Below, one piece after another: positions 23,465 through 32,782 of a DNA stretch of 35,816 nt. The notes below the pieces were generated by a model that was given only the letters and a program-made list of their open reading frames with translations, was not told the origin of the DNA and made no database searches. This stretch comes from CAZVXI01 sp964631295 (GTDB lineage: Bacteria > Planctomycetota > Phycisphaerae > Phycisphaerales > SM1A02): contig CAZVXI010000014.1 of assembly GCA_964631295.1 (NCBI GenBank), positions 1 to 35,816 of the forward strand, in the 5' to 3' direction. A program made the translations under genes and the position numbers. Each line of letters opens with the position of its first letter. Within the stretch, counting starts at the first letter, position 1.

Positions 23465-24826
23465 TCATTCTCGGCCCGAAAGCAGTGCAGCGTAGCCGCC
23501 GTCGCAATATCCAGAGGGTTGCTCGCCCGGCAGCCCGCGAGGCATGGTTGCCACCTCAGCTTTGATCGGCATCCGGTGCCAGTGGTTGATCCACCGTGCC
23601 TGCTGCTGGTTCTCTGTTTCGTCGATGCTGCACGTTGCGTACAGCAGGTGCCCGGCGGGCGCGAGCAGCGGCAATGCGTCTGCGATCACCTGTCGCTGAG
23701 CCGAGACGAGTTCGTCGACATCCTGCTCACGCACTCGATAGCGGGCCTCCACACGCCGGGCCAGCACGCCACTGTTCGAACATGGCACATCAAGCACGAG
23801 CAGGCCAGCCGTGCCGGCATGATTGATGATCTCACGGGGCTCAACGATTGTGACGCGGTCGACAGGTGCGAACGCCGCGCGCAAGTCTGCCCGGCGATGA
23901 TCGTTCACATCCGTCGCGATAACGTGCGACTGCGGGTGCATGGCGAGCAGTTGATGCGTCTTCGTGCCGCGCCCCGCGCAGTAGTCGACGATCACACCCG
24001 GCGAGAGGCCGCGTGTCAGCCCGACTGCCTCCGCAGTGCCGGGATCCTGCACCCGCCAGGCATGCGAACCGCCGAGCGGCGCATCGCGCAGAGAGCTGTG
24101 ATCATTCACGATGAAGAAGTGCGGCCGCTCATGTGCCGTGACTGCAGCCACTGGTGGGTTGGCGTCCGCATCGCCCGTGATGATGACAGGCGGCTGCAAG
24201 AGGTCGTGCAGCGCGAGGTTGATGGAGGCAGCTGAGCCATGCTGCTGCGCCCATCGCCGGATCATCCACACGCGATGTCCGGTCTGCTGAGCAATGCGAT
24301 CGAGCGGGTCATCCGGAAAGGCATCGCACGCGAGCCGGGCCGCGCCGCCGTCCGGCAATGGAAGCTGATCCCTCGCTGTCCGATCGAAGTCGTCCTGAAC
24401 GCCCGTACACGACTCGGCCAAGCGACGCAGCACGGCGTTGGCCATCTTGCCCGCGCCTGGGCGGATCGTGGTCTTCGCCCACTGCACCGTTTCGCTGATC
24501 GCGGCATGGTCGGGGACACGATCGAGGTAGATCAGTTGCGCTGCCCCGCCGAGAATCGCCGCCTGCATGGCCGGTTCGAGTTGCTCCCACGGTTGTCGCA
24601 GATGCGGCTCGATCAAATGAACGAGCGTCAGCCAGTGCCGGGCTGCGGCCTGCTCGATCGCGTGAGCGAGCGTGCGCTCCTGCGCGGGCAGATCACTCGA
24701 GACCGGCTTCGCCGTCGCCGGATCGAAGTGCGGAAACCGTCGGGCCCGTTCGGCAATCTGCGCAAGTGCCGCAGTCCGCCCGTTAGCCTGCGATTTCACG
24801 TTATCTGTAAGCCGAGTGTTGGCCAT
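23465..24826 (-). CDS. rsmB: RsmB-type 16S rRNA (cytosine-5) methyltransferase
   Basis: The 453-residue protein has an N-terminal NusB-like helical domain (about 10-150; ALAQIAERAR, LEPAMQAAILGGAAQLIYLD, VNAVLRR-like KMANAVLRRLAE) and a C-terminal Rossmann methyltransferase with the SAM motif VIVDYCAGRGTKTHQLL, the release cysteine Cys349 in LDVPCSNSGVL and the catalytic Cys399 in YATCSIDETEN. It methylates a cytosine of 16S rRNA (position 967 in E. coli RsmB). The open frame reaches 25030, but ATG at 24826 gives the family start and avoids the divergent gene. Both catalytic cysteines are present. Confidence 0.9.
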   Translation of the reverse strand: MANTRLTDNVKSQANGRTAALAQIAERARRFPHFDPATAKPVSSDLPAQERTLAHAIEQAAARHWLTLVHLIEPHLRQPWEQLEPAMQAAILGGAAQLIYLDRVPDHAAISETVQWAKTTIRPGAGKMANAVLRRLAESCTGVQDDFDRTARDQLPLPDGGAARLACDAFPDDPLDRIAQQTGHRVWMIRRWAQQHGSAASINLALHDLLQPPVIITGDADANPPVAAVTAHERPHFFIVNDHSSLRDAPLGGSHAWRVQDPGTAEAVGLTRGLSPGVIVDYCAGRGTKTHQLLAMHPQSHVIATDVNDHRRADLRAAFAPVDRVTIVEPREIINHAGTAGLLVLDVPCSNSGVLARRVEARYRVREQDVDELVSAQRQVIADALPLLAPAGHLLYATCSIDETENQQQARWINHWHRMPIKAEVATMPRGLPGEQPSGYCDGGYAALLSGRE

Positions 24827-24923
24827 AGCCCAAACAACCTTGAACTGGTTCTGAACGGGCCAAGGGTACGCTGCTTGTATTGTGTTGGGGGATTTCCAGT
24901 CATAAATCGAGGCAGGATGCCGC

Positions 24924-25337
24924 ATGCACGCACCAACAACCACACTTCCTGATGCTGTCCAGTTGGAATCGATGCCCACGGCAGCGGTTGAGGTGTGTAC
25001 ATCTGACATCTGGAAGGTGCGGTGCGTCAAGCCTTACCCTGAGGCACACACGCATCTGCTCATCGGCCGTGTCCTGCGAATGACGACTGTCTGCATCGAG
25101 ATGGACTGCCAGGCATTGTCGTACGGCCGATCGGTCAACAAACTCACCGATGTGCGTGTGGCAGAGCAGAGCGTGCGGGTCATCCCCTGGAATCGTGTTG
25201 AGATTGCCGATGTCCTGCCAGCCGATTTCGACTATCGACGATCGGAACTGCTGCTCGGCCCGAGCGGGCACATCGAGTTCAGCGACGGCGAACACTCGTG
25301 CGACATCACCGATGCGCGCGGCATGCTGCGTTACTGA
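24924..25337 (+). CDS. Hypothetical beta-rich protein
   Basis: The 137-residue protein starts at 24924 with GGCAGGA seven bases before it; ATG at 24972 is also possible. No family is recognised. It has no signal peptide or membrane segment and looks like alternating beta strands (HTHLLIGRVLRMTTVCIEMD, SVRVIPWNRVEIADVL, SELLLGPSGHIEFSDG), perhaps a small Sm-like or barrel fold. Its stop overlaps the end of the convergent ruvX gene by 7 bp. It is divergent from rsmB, with 97 bp between the starts. A real gene is supported by its ribosome site, length and fit between neighbours. Confidence 0.68.
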   Translation: MHAPTTTLPDAVQLESMPTAAVEVCTSDIWKVRCVKPYPEAHTHLLIGRVLRMTTVCIEMDCQALSYGRSVNKLTDVRVAEQSVRVIPWNRVEIADVLPADFDYRRSELLLGPSGHIEFSDGEHSCDITDARGMLRY

Positions 25338-25753
25338 TTGAGTCCGGTGTTTGCTTCGAGGTAGTCGCGCAAGATCGCAGCGGCAGCGAGCGCATCACGC
25401 AGGCGCTTCTTCTGTTTGTGTGTCCTGCCGGATTGCGCCATGGCCTGGTCTGCCTCGAAACTGCTCAACCGTTCATCATGGCAGATGACCTCGACGGGCG
25501 TGGCGTTGGCGAGCTGCTTGGCAAACTCCCGGACGAGCTTCGCGCGCGGGCCCTCTGTGCCGTCCATGTTGAGCGGCAGGCCCAGGATCACGCGATCCGG
25601 GTTGTGTTCTTCGATCAGCGTTGCGAGGGCTGTGATCAGTGCTTCGCCACGCGGGACCTCGAGTGTTGCCACCGGCGCGACCATGCCGGTGAGATCGTTG
25701 CCGGTCGCGATTCCGGTGCGCTTGTCGCCAAGATCGATCGCAAGGTATCGCAT
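25331..25753 (-). CDS. ruvX: YqgF/RuvX-type RNase H-fold nuclease
   Basis: The 140-residue protein has the YqgF fold: MRYLAIDLGDKRTGIA (catalytic Asp7), VILGLPLNMDGTEGPRA, the acidic HDERLSSFEA (Asp/Glu around 93-94) and DALAAAAILRDYL near the end (last acidic residue). Members act in 5' processing of pre-16S rRNA and were proposed as Holliday junction resolvases. It starts 10 bp after the mannose-1-phosphate guanylyltransferase gene, in a unit that begins with ruvA. Confidence 0.92.
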   Translation of the reverse strand: MRYLAIDLGDKRTGIATGNDLTGMVAPVATLEVPRGEALITALATLIEEHNPDRVILGLPLNMDGTEGPRAKLVREFAKQLANATPVEVICHDERLSSFEADQAMAQSGRTHKQKKRLRDALAAAAILRDYLEANTGLNQ

Positions 25754-25763
25754 CGCTCTGCGC

Positions 25764-26855
25764 TCAGCGCAGCGCCTCCGGCAACTGCTCGACCAGTTTC
25801 TTCATCTGCTGCGATGCCTCGGCAGTGTTGGGCGCAACGAACGTCGCATCAGCTGTGCGCACGACGATCAGATTCTCGCAACCGAGAACGGCAATCGTGT
25901 GATGCGGATCATCAGCCACGGCCGTGATGCCCGACGCCTGCTGCGCGACGAGTGAGCACATCGCACGATTGCCGTGCTCGTCCGCGGCCAGTGTTTGCGC
26001 GAAGGCAGTCCAACTGCCCACATCCAGCCATGAGACATTCATCGCCACGCTACAGATCGTGAACGGCTTGTCGGGATCATTCGAGGCGCGCTCCATGATG
26101 CCGTGGTCGATGCTGACTTTTTTCAGCGTCGGATAAATGCGGCCGAGCAGGGCAGCCCGATCGGCGCGAACCCAGCCGGATGCGATCTCGCGAAGCCCGG
26201 CAGCGCATTGCGGCTCGTACTTTTCGATCGCATCCATCATCGTCTGAGCGTGGAAGATGAACATGCCTGAGTTCCACGCAGCGCCGGCGTCGATCAGGTG
26301 CTGGGCCGCCTGTTCCGTGGGCGGTTTCTCGACGAAGCGGTCGACCACATGCGCGTTATCGACCGATTCGATCGGAGCACCGGGCTGCACGTAGCCGTAA
26401 CCGGTCGCGGGAAACGTCGGCGTGATCGCGAACGTGACAAAGCGCGATGCATCCTGCTCGACGAGTTCAAACCCGCGCGTCAGGCAGGCGTGGAAAGTCT
26501 CGACCGGCTCGATGATGTGGTCCGCTGTGAGAACCGCAAAGATCGCATCCGCATCGTGCTGCTGAAGGATGGCAGCGGTGAGGCCGACGGCATTCATCGT
26601 ATCGCGCCCCATCGGTTCGCCGAGAATCTGCTCATCGCCGATCGCCGGCAGACGCTCGCGCAACAGCGGTCGAAACCGCTCAGCGGTGCAGATGTACTGG
26701 CGCTCGGTCGGCACGAGGCCGTCGAGTCGGCTGCCTGCAATCTCCAGCAGTGACCGACCGTTGATGAACGGCAGGAGTTGTTTGGGCGTGTCGGCGCGGC
26801 TCATCGGCCACAGCCGTGTGCCCGCACCACCCGCCATGATCATCGCATAACGCAT
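25764..26855 (-). CDS. manC: Mannose-1-phosphate guanylyltransferase
   Basis: The 363-residue enzyme has the nucleotidyltransferase signature MAGGAGTRLWPMSRADTPKQ, the metal site VLTADHII, GYGYVQPG, the FVEKP motif and WNSGMFIF. It makes GDP-mannose from mannose-1-phosphate and GTP for polysaccharides or glycoproteins. It lacks the C-terminal cupin of the two-function ManC/AlgA enzymes, so it does only this step. Its place between ruvA and ruvX (gaps of 19 and 10 bp) is odd for a sugar gene and means they share a transcript. Confidence 0.92.
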   Translation of the reverse strand: MRYAMIMAGGAGTRLWPMSRADTPKQLLPFINGRSLLEIAGSRLDGLVPTERQYICTAERFRPLLRERLPAIGDEQILGEPMGRDTMNAVGLTAAILQQHDADAIFAVLTADHIIEPVETFHACLTRGFELVEQDASRFVTFAITPTFPATGYGYVQPGAPIESVDNAHVVDRFVEKPPTEQAAQHLIDAGAAWNSGMFIFHAQTMMDAIEKYEPQCAAGLREIASGWVRADRAALLGRIYPTLKKVSIDHGIMERASNDPDKPFTICSVAMNVSWLDVGSWTAFAQTLAADEHGNRAMCSLVAQQASGITAVADDPHHTIAVLGCENLIVVRTADATFVAPNTAEASQQMKKLVEQLPEALR

Positions 26856-26874
26856 GGCAGACTGTAGCCGTCAG

Positions 26875-27516
26875 TCATGCCGGCGTGGCCTTCAAGCGAT
26901 ACGCCGCGGCGAGAATATCTTCAGGCGATTCCAGTTTCGGGTCTGCGGCAATCACCCGCTCCACGAGGCGCGTCGCATCCAGCTTTGACTCACCAAGTTG
27001 CACGAGCATGGCGATCGCATCACGCTGCGACTGGTTGATGGTGGGTTCGGGCGAATCACCATCGCCACGGACGCCTGGCGGTTTGATCTCGATGAAGCGG
27101 TCCACCTTGCCATTGAGTTCCGCGACGATCGTCTCCGCGGTGCGTTTGCCGATCTCGGGCAATGACTTGAGCAGATCGGTATCACGTTCTGCAATGGCCT
27201 GCGCGACTCTGCCGAACGGCAGTTCCAGTGCACGCAACGCCTTGCGGTTGCCCATACCTTTGACGGTGGTGAACAGCTCGAAGAAGTCGAGTGCTTCGCG
27301 CGACTCGAATCCGATCAGCCGCGGAGTAAACGCGGTGCCCTGCCCCTGGCCTTCCATGTAGTGCAGCGTGTGGAGGGTGACGGGCGCGCCGACCATGGTC
27401 GCAAGCCGCGGCACATCGCATGCAGGCAGCAGCACCTCATAGCCGAGATGTTCGCACGTGAGATAGGCCCGGCCGTTGTGGATATCTGCAAGTTCGCCAG
27501 TGATGCGGCTGATCAT
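26875..27516 (-). CDS. ruvA: Holliday junction DNA-binding protein RuvA
   Basis: The 213-residue protein starts MISRITGELADIHNGRAYL with an OB-fold domain (1-65), then two helix-hairpin-helix motifs (VKGMGNRKALRALE and LPEIGKRTAETIVAEL, about 85-140), a linker (about 148-160) and the C-terminal RuvB-binding domain (LVQLGESKLDATRLV, about 165-213). It binds four-way junctions and loads RuvB. RuvB and RuvC are not in the window. The start at 27516 is set by the family; the frame is open further upstream without meaning. Confidence 0.95.
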   Translation of the reverse strand: MISRITGELADIHNGRAYLTCEHLGYEVLLPACDVPRLATMVGAPVTLHTLHYMEGQGQGTAFTPRLIGFESREALDFFELFTTVKGMGNRKALRALELPFGRVAQAIAERDTDLLKSLPEIGKRTAETIVAELNGKVDRFIEIKPPGVRGDGDSPEPTINQSQRDAIAMLVQLGESKLDATRLVERVIAADPKLESPEDILAAAYRLKATPA

Positions 27517-27632
27517 GGCAACAGCGTAGCGGGAGGCTGCCCGGCGCACCAGCGGACCGATACCCGCGGTGGATGAAAGCACTCCACAGCGAAGGAGCGG
27601 TTGTGTCGTGCAGCACCCAGCAGCAAAAACAA

Positions 27633-27670
27633 CAGACGCCGATCGGTCGGAGTTGCACAATCGGCGTCTG
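27633..27670 (-). terminator. Rho-independent terminator of the radical SAM gene
   Basis: The perfect 11-bp arms CAGACGCCGAT (27633-27643) and ATCGGCGTCTG (27660-27670) enclose a 16-base loop; read on the minus strand the stem is followed by TTGTTTTTGC. It lies 130 bp after the stop of the radical SAM gene and before ruvA, so it separates the two units. Confidence 0.82.
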
Positions 27671-27800
27671 CTCAATGCACTGTTGTCGGACTCGCAGAGT
27701 GCGCGTCCACGTATATCCTGCGCGTACTGTAAGCACGTTGCAAGTCATCGTTCAAGAAAAAAGTGAGTTGTCCACCGTGGATGTCAGCGTGCTGTTGCTC

Positions 27801-28805
27801 TCATGTCAGCGCGCCGCCGCAACTGCTGCCCGCACCGGCGGTGCATCCATAGCAGTGGTCATCCGTTGCAATCACCCGTTGTGCAAGGTCGCTGGCGGTG
27901 TAGTCCCAGAGGAAACTGCCATGCAAACCGGGGGTCTGCATATCGACCGCCTGGTTGAAGTCGCAGTCATAGAGGCGGCCTTGTGGATCAATACTGATCT
28001 GATGTCGGCACATGAGCCCGCCGATTGTGGCGGGGTTGTACGCGCTCACAAGCAGAGACATGTAGTCTTCAAGCTGGCCATCGCGCTCGAGTTCATGTCG
28101 CCAGCGCTTGATGGGCATGTTCGTAATCGTCCACAACTCGTTGAACACCAGCCCGAAGCGATGATCAAGCTCGCGGCGATAGTCGTCCTCCAGCGATTCC
28201 TGCGGCGGAGGCAGGTGCGGTCCATTGGGGTTGAACACCAGGTTGAGCCGAAGCGCGGGGTCGGTGCCGTAGCCAGCGTCGTTGAGCCGTCGGAGACCCT
28301 CAACCGAGTTGTCATACGCTCTGCTGCCCCGCTGGAAGTTGACGTTCTCCTCCAGATAACAAGGCATGGACGCAACCACTTCAAATCGTTGTTCGGCAAG
28401 GAACTCGGGGATCCACTCGAACGATCTGCCCGTCTTGCGGTCCACGTGTGTGATGATCGTGGGATTGCAGCGGTCGATCAGGTGCATGCCCGCAGCGTGC
28501 AGTTCGCGCGCCATCCACGTGAAGTTGGGGTTCATCTCCGGGCTGCCGCCGGTGAAGTCCACAGTCTTGATCGACGGGTTTCTGAGAACCCAGTCAACGA
28601 CGCGGCGGGCAGTGTGCTCGGACATGTTCTCATCTTCGCCGGTGCGGGCCGGCGACGACTCGACATGACAGTGGCGGCACGCCAGATTGCAAACATAGCC
28701 GATGTTGATCTGCAGGGTGCTGATCGTGTCTGCGGCGCGCAGTTCAGTCTCGAAGTGCAGGCGGAACTGCTGGTTATTAGCCACGGGCAGAGAAAGCGTC
28801 GTCAT
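27801..28805 (-). CDS. arsS: ArsS-like radical SAM protein with Cys-rich C-terminus
   Basis: The 334-residue protein has the radical SAM cluster motif GYVCNLACRHCHVE (Cys39, 43, 46), DFTGGSPEMNP for SAM binding, and the C-terminal Cys-rich end HCYGCTAGAGSSCGG (Cys318, 321, 329), which marks the family of the arsenosugar protein ArsS. ArsS moves the adenosyl group in arsenosugar biosynthesis, working after an ArsM methyltransferase. In part of this family one position is selenocysteine; here the residues are plain cysteines. No ArsM or other ars gene is adjacent: the nearby methyltransferase at 29200 lacks ArsM traits. The family is clear, the arsenic role less so. Confidence 0.88.
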   Translation of the reverse strand: MTTLSLPVANNQQFRLHFETELRAADTISTLQINIGYVCNLACRHCHVESSPARTGEDENMSEHTARRVVDWVLRNPSIKTVDFTGGSPEMNPNFTWMARELHAAGMHLIDRCNPTIITHVDRKTGRSFEWIPEFLAEQRFEVVASMPCYLEENVNFQRGSRAYDNSVEGLRRLNDAGYGTDPALRLNLVFNPNGPHLPPPQESLEDDYRRELDHRFGLVFNELWTITNMPIKRWRHELERDGQLEDYMSLLVSAYNPATIGGLMCRHQISIDPQGRLYDCDFNQAVDMQTPGLHGSFLWDYTASDLAQRVIATDDHCYGCTAGAGSSCGGALT

Positions 28806-28984
28806 CCGTCAGCACCTGTGATGTTGGAATGTGTGCTTGTGTCGACGATCAAACTCATGCCTTTGCTTTCCCCACTCAATCAAATCCGGATGTTGTGCTT
28901 GCCTTGGTCGGCGGTCGAACTATACGGTTCGACTAGTGAACGCGTGCGTGGCGGTGCATATTCCAGCGACTTGGTCATTCGAGC

Positions 28985-29197
28985 ATGATCGGACGGATGT
29001 TTGACACCTTGGGTGGGCTGTGGGCATTGGCGAGCCTTGCGGCCCGAACTGGATTTCAGATGAACGGCCCCTACTGGCGATGGCGGAAGGAGACTGCGTT
29101 CGGTTCTGATCCTGCCCGCTGGCCCAACGCTCGGGCACGCCGTCAAGCCGTGCTCGACTATGGACGATGGGTCTTCCGGATGAGGCGGCTTCGCTGA
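28985..29197 (+). CDS. Small basic protein upstream of a methyltransferase
   Basis: The 70-residue protein (MIGRMFDTLGGLWALASLAA start) has a short hydrophobic helix (about 8-22), then an aromatic and basic segment with GPYWRWRKETAFG and a basic end (GRWVFRMRRLR). Its stop is 2 bp before the ATG of the methyltransferase, which argues for a real, translationally coupled gene. The family is not recognised; its composition and WRWRKETAFG core look conserved rather than random. No strong ribosome site is seen. Confidence 0.6.
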   Translation: MIGRMFDTLGGLWALASLAARTGFQMNGPYWRWRKETAFGSDPARWPNARARRQAVLDYGRWVFRMRRLR

Positions 29198-29199
29198 TC

Positions 29200-29985
29200 A
29201 TGGTGACCTATCAACCGTTCGACTGGTACGACCAGGCGCTGTACTACGACATCATCTTCGATACCGACACGCCGACTGAGGCCGAGTTCCTGGAACAGGT
29301 GCAGCGCGCGCATAGCGCAACGCGCGGCAGTCAGATGCTCGAACCGGCCTGCGGCTCGGGCAGGCTCGTCTCGGCCATGGCGCAGCGTGGCTACCGAGTC
29401 ACAGGGATTGATCTCTCCGACGGCATGCTGGAGTTCGCTCGCCAGCGCGTGCATGATGCCGACCTGAACGCGACGCTGCGCAATGCCGACATGGCGAACT
29501 TTCACTTCAATCGGAAGTTTGACATTGCCCACTGCCTCGTGAGTACATTCAAGTACCTGCCGGACGAAACCGCCGCGCGATCGCATTTGCAGTGCGTTGC
29601 TGATGCGCTCAAGCCCGGCGGCATCTACGTTCTCGGGCTGCACCTCTCGGAATACGACGACAAGCAACCGTCGTCTGAACGCTGGACAGGCGAACGCGAT
29701 GGCCTGCACGTCGTGTGCAACATCCGCGGCTGGCCTGCCGATCGCAAGACACGGACCGAGAAGTTGCGGAGCCGGTTCATCGTGACAAACGAACGTGGCG
29801 CGGTCCAGCGATACGAGACGCGATGGACATTTCGCACGTACGACGGCCCGCAGTTGCGCCGCCTGTTGCGATCAGTGCCCGATCTCAAGCACATCGCCAC
29901 CTACGACTTCTGCCATGACATCAGCCGGCGCATCGAGTTTGATGGCGAGCAACTGGATCATGTGCTGATCCTGCGCAAGTGCTGA
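29200..29985 (+). CDS. Class I SAM-dependent methyltransferase
   Basis: The 261-residue protein has the SAM motif MLEPACGSGRLVSAMAQRGY followed by VTGIDLSDGMLEFAR, the post-I acidic residue, and ALKPGGIYVLGLHL. The C-terminal part (WTFRTYDGPQLRRLLRS) is typical of small-molecule methyltransferases. The substrate is unknown. Start 29200 lies 2 bp after the small upstream gene; ATG at 29167 is an alternative. RadA begins 38 bp after its stop. Confidence 0.85.
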   Translation: MVTYQPFDWYDQALYYDIIFDTDTPTEAEFLEQVQRAHSATRGSQMLEPACGSGRLVSAMAQRGYRVTGIDLSDGMLEFARQRVHDADLNATLRNADMANFHFNRKFDIAHCLVSTFKYLPDETAARSHLQCVADALKPGGIYVLGLHLSEYDDKQPSSERWTGERDGLHVVCNIRGWPADRKTRTEKLRSRFIVTNERGAVQRYETRWTFRTYDGPQLRRLLRSVPDLKHIATYDFCHDISRRIEFDGEQLDHVLILRKC

Positions 29986-30023
29986 GTGCTGCGTCCACTG
30001 GTCTGCTGCAGTACACTCCTGCC

Positions 30024-31481
30024 ATGGCCAAACAGCGATCGCAGTACATTTGCCGCACCTGCGGGGCGGTGCAGAGCAAGTGGATGGGCAAGTGCCCGGA
30101 TTGCGGCACGTGGGATGCGTTGGAGCGATACGTCGAGCCGAAGCTGCCCGCGGTCGCCGGCACTGTCGGCATCGGTGCTGGCAGCAGCGGCGCAGGCTTT
30201 GGTGCAGCGGCATCTGTCTGGGCCGAAGCCATCGCTGGTGCAGGGGGAGACCCCGAAGCGCTGGCTGCGATACCGTTGCCCGATGTCGAAGCAGCCGATA
30301 TCAAGCGGCTGCCGACCGGCTTGAGTGAACTGGATCGCGTGCTCGGTGGCGGCATCGTGCCGGGATCGGTCGTAATGCTCGGCGGCGATCCGGGAATCGG
30401 AAAATCAACGCTGCTCCTGCAGATGGCCGGTTCGCTCTCACAGCGCGAAAGACCCGTGCTGTACGTTTCGAGCGAGGAGTCGGCCTATCAGACCCGCCTG
30501 CGTGCCGAGCGACTCTTCACGGAGACTGATTCAGGCGATCTTGGCGAGCACAGTCTTCTTTACGTCCTCGCAGAGACCAACCTTGCTCGGATCGTCGATC
30601 AGGCTGCCCGGGTCAGGCCTGCCGTGCTGGTGATCGACTCGATTCAGATGATTCATCGTCACGATATTGCAGCCTCGCCGGGGTCGGTCACACAACTGCG
30701 CCAGTGTTGCATGGAACTGGTGCATCTGGCGAAGTTGACAGGAACAGCAGTCATCGTTGTGGGGCATGTGACAAAGGACGGCAAACTTGCCGGGCCGAAG
30801 TTGCTCGAACATCTCGTTGATGCTGTTCTCGCGTTTGAAGGTGATCAGCATCATGCCCATCGCATCGTGCGGAGCGTCAAGAATCGTTATGGGACCACGC
30901 TGGAAGTAGGTCTGTTCGAGATGACCGGCAGCGGGTTGGCACAAGTGGCGGATGCATCGCTCCTGCTGGCAGACCAACGTGAGCCCAGGCCCGGCTCGGT
31001 GATCTGCCCGGTGATGCACGGGTCGCGCTGCCTGCTTGTGGAAGTCCAGGCGTTGACCGCGACTGGATTCCTCGGCTCAGCCAAGCGCAAAACCAGCGGC
31101 ATTGATGGGAGTCGGCTGGCCATGTTGATTGCAGTTCTTGAGAAACACGCGGGTCTGCGGCTGGCAGATCAGGATGTGTTCGTGTCGACCAGTGGCGGGA
31201 TGAGAGTCGTCGAGCCCGCAGCAGACCTTGCGATCTGTCTCGCGATTGCTGGTGCTCATCAAAATAAGGCCGTTGGCCTGGGGCTCGCCGCTGCTGCGGA
31301 AGTTGGGCTTGACAGCCTGCTGCGACCTGCGGCGCAGATTGAGACGCGACTGAGCGAAGTCAGCCGCCTTGGTCACGGGCCGCTGTTGGGCGCTGCTGGG
31401 GGCAAAGACAGCGCGGCGATGCATACGGCTCGCACAATCGGTGATGCGCTCGAGTTTCTCAGCGAAATCCGAGACGCGTGA
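30024..31481 (+). CDS. radA: DNA repair protein RadA (Sms)
   Basis: The 485-residue protein has the zinc finger YICRTCG...CPDCGTW (Cys10, 13, 24, 27), the RecA-like Walker A GGDPGIGKST (120-129), Walker B VLVIDSIQ (201-208), the RadA-specific KNRYG (286-290), and a C-terminal Lon-protease-like domain (about 330-485; MLIAVLEKHAGLRLADQDVF, GLGLAAAAEVGL). It helps branch migration and strand exchange in recombinational repair. The linker between zinc finger and ATPase (about 45-90) is longer and more Gly/Ala-rich than in E. coli. The start at 30024 fits the family. Confidence 0.96.
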   Translation: MAKQRSQYICRTCGAVQSKWMGKCPDCGTWDALERYVEPKLPAVAGTVGIGAGSSGAGFGAAASVWAEAIAGAGGDPEALAAIPLPDVEAADIKRLPTGLSELDRVLGGGIVPGSVVMLGGDPGIGKSTLLLQMAGSLSQRERPVLYVSSEESAYQTRLRAERLFTETDSGDLGEHSLLYVLAETNLARIVDQAARVRPAVLVIDSIQMIHRHDIAASPGSVTQLRQCCMELVHLAKLTGTAVIVVGHVTKDGKLAGPKLLEHLVDAVLAFEGDQHHAHRIVRSVKNRYGTTLEVGLFEMTGSGLAQVADASLLLADQREPRPGSVICPVMHGSRCLLVEVQALTATGFLGSAKRKTSGIDGSRLAMLIAVLEKHAGLRLADQDVFVSTSGGMRVVEPAADLAICLAIAGAHQNKAVGLGLAAAAEVGLDSLLRPAAQIETRLSEVSRLGHGPLLGAAGGKDSAAMHTARTIGDALEFLSEIRDA

Positions 31482-31913
31482 TTTGCGCGTTTCCGGTGGA
31501 TTGCCTGTACGAAGCGCCTGCCGCCGATGTCACCGAAAGGAAACAAAAGACTTTTTATGACTCGTTCACGACAGGGAACCGGCCGGAATTCCCCAACAAT
31601 TCTATGATTTCTCGCACAAATCTTAAAATCGCAAACATTTGTCAGACAGTGCGTTACGACGATTTGCGAATACCTGATCGGATTGTGTATGGGTTAACTT
31701 TTATGAAAGCAGGGCATCGGGTGTAGGCGCAGGAAAGCGAATGGATATCATCCCGACTTTCAATGGTCGAGCGGGTCTCGACCGATAGTTGCACTTCGAT
31801 TCGCCCGGCAGGTGCCTTGGGGGCATCCGCCAAGTGTAACGGGCGAGTGGATGATCGGGACGCAGTCGTGTCGTGGCTGGCGTTCAGCAGCAGAAGGAAT
31901 AGGAGTACACCTG
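31482..31913 (+). other. Leader region of the porin cluster
   Basis: No gene is supported in these 430 bp. An AT-rich part (about 31540-31700) is the likely promoter zone of the first porin, but no good -35/-10 pair stands out. A hairpin GGTCGAG/CTCGACC is at 31765-31783. The ribosome site AGGAG (31901-31905) is part of the sequence shared with the second porin. Confidence 0.4.
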
Positions 31914-32782
31914 ATGAGTTCGACCAAGAGATTTGGTCTCCTGGCAGGAGCTGCCGCCGCTACTTTGGCCAGTGGCACTCTTGCGGACAGCGATGTCAGC
32001 AAGGATGATCTTCTGAATCGGCTTGCGGCCGCAGAAGCGAAGCTTGCTGAGATTTCCAACGCTCAGAATGACGAATGGCTCACTGAGCAGCGGGCATCGG
32101 AGATTCGCAGCATCGTGTCGGACGTCCTGATGGACGCCGAAACCCGCACATCGTTGTTGCAGGGTTCGGCAGCCGGTTGGGACAACGGCTTCACCCTCCG
32201 CAGTGGTGATGGCAACAACGAACTGAACATCAGCGGGCAGATCCAGATTCGGTACGTCTGGAACAACCGCGATGAGGCAAGCGGCTTTGGCGCGACCTCT
32301 GGTGCTGATGACTTCGGCTTCGAGAACCGCCGCACCAAGCTGTACTTCACGGGCCACGTTGTTGACCCGTCGTGGAAGTACGCGGTGAGTGGTGCGTTCA
32401 ACAGAGCTGGTGGCGGCTTGGCGCTCGAATCCGCATACGTAAAAAAAGCTCTGGACAACGGCACGTACATCAAGGTCGGCCAGTTCAAGGCACCCTATCT
32501 GCGCGAAGAATTGGTGGTCTCCAAGTACCGGCTTGCGGTCGACCGCTCGTTCGTCAATGAGTTCTTTAATCAGGGTTACACCCAGGGCATCGAGTGGGGC
32601 TGGTCTGGTGAGCAGTTCCGCGTGATGGCCATGTTCCACGATGGACACCGCAACACCAACACGCCGTCGCTTGCGGCTGGCCAGACTGACTTTGCAGCGT
32701 CGGCCCGTGCTGAGTTCCTCGCACAGGGTACGTGGGATCAGTTCAACGACTTCACCAGCCCGCGTGGCAGCGAGACCGGCAT
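31898..32782 (+). repeat. Porin repeat copy 1 (885 bp)
   Basis: From AAT before the ribosome site to codon 290 of the first porin, the sequence appears identical base for base to 33424-34308 (offset 1526). Identity begins just before the ribosome site and ends sharply at 32782/32783, after which the genes differ at many positions. Confidence 0.9.

Noticed and set aside
27801..28805. Selenocysteine in the radical SAM protein
   Set aside because: No in-frame TGA is present in the Cys-rich end; the motif positions are ordinary cysteines.
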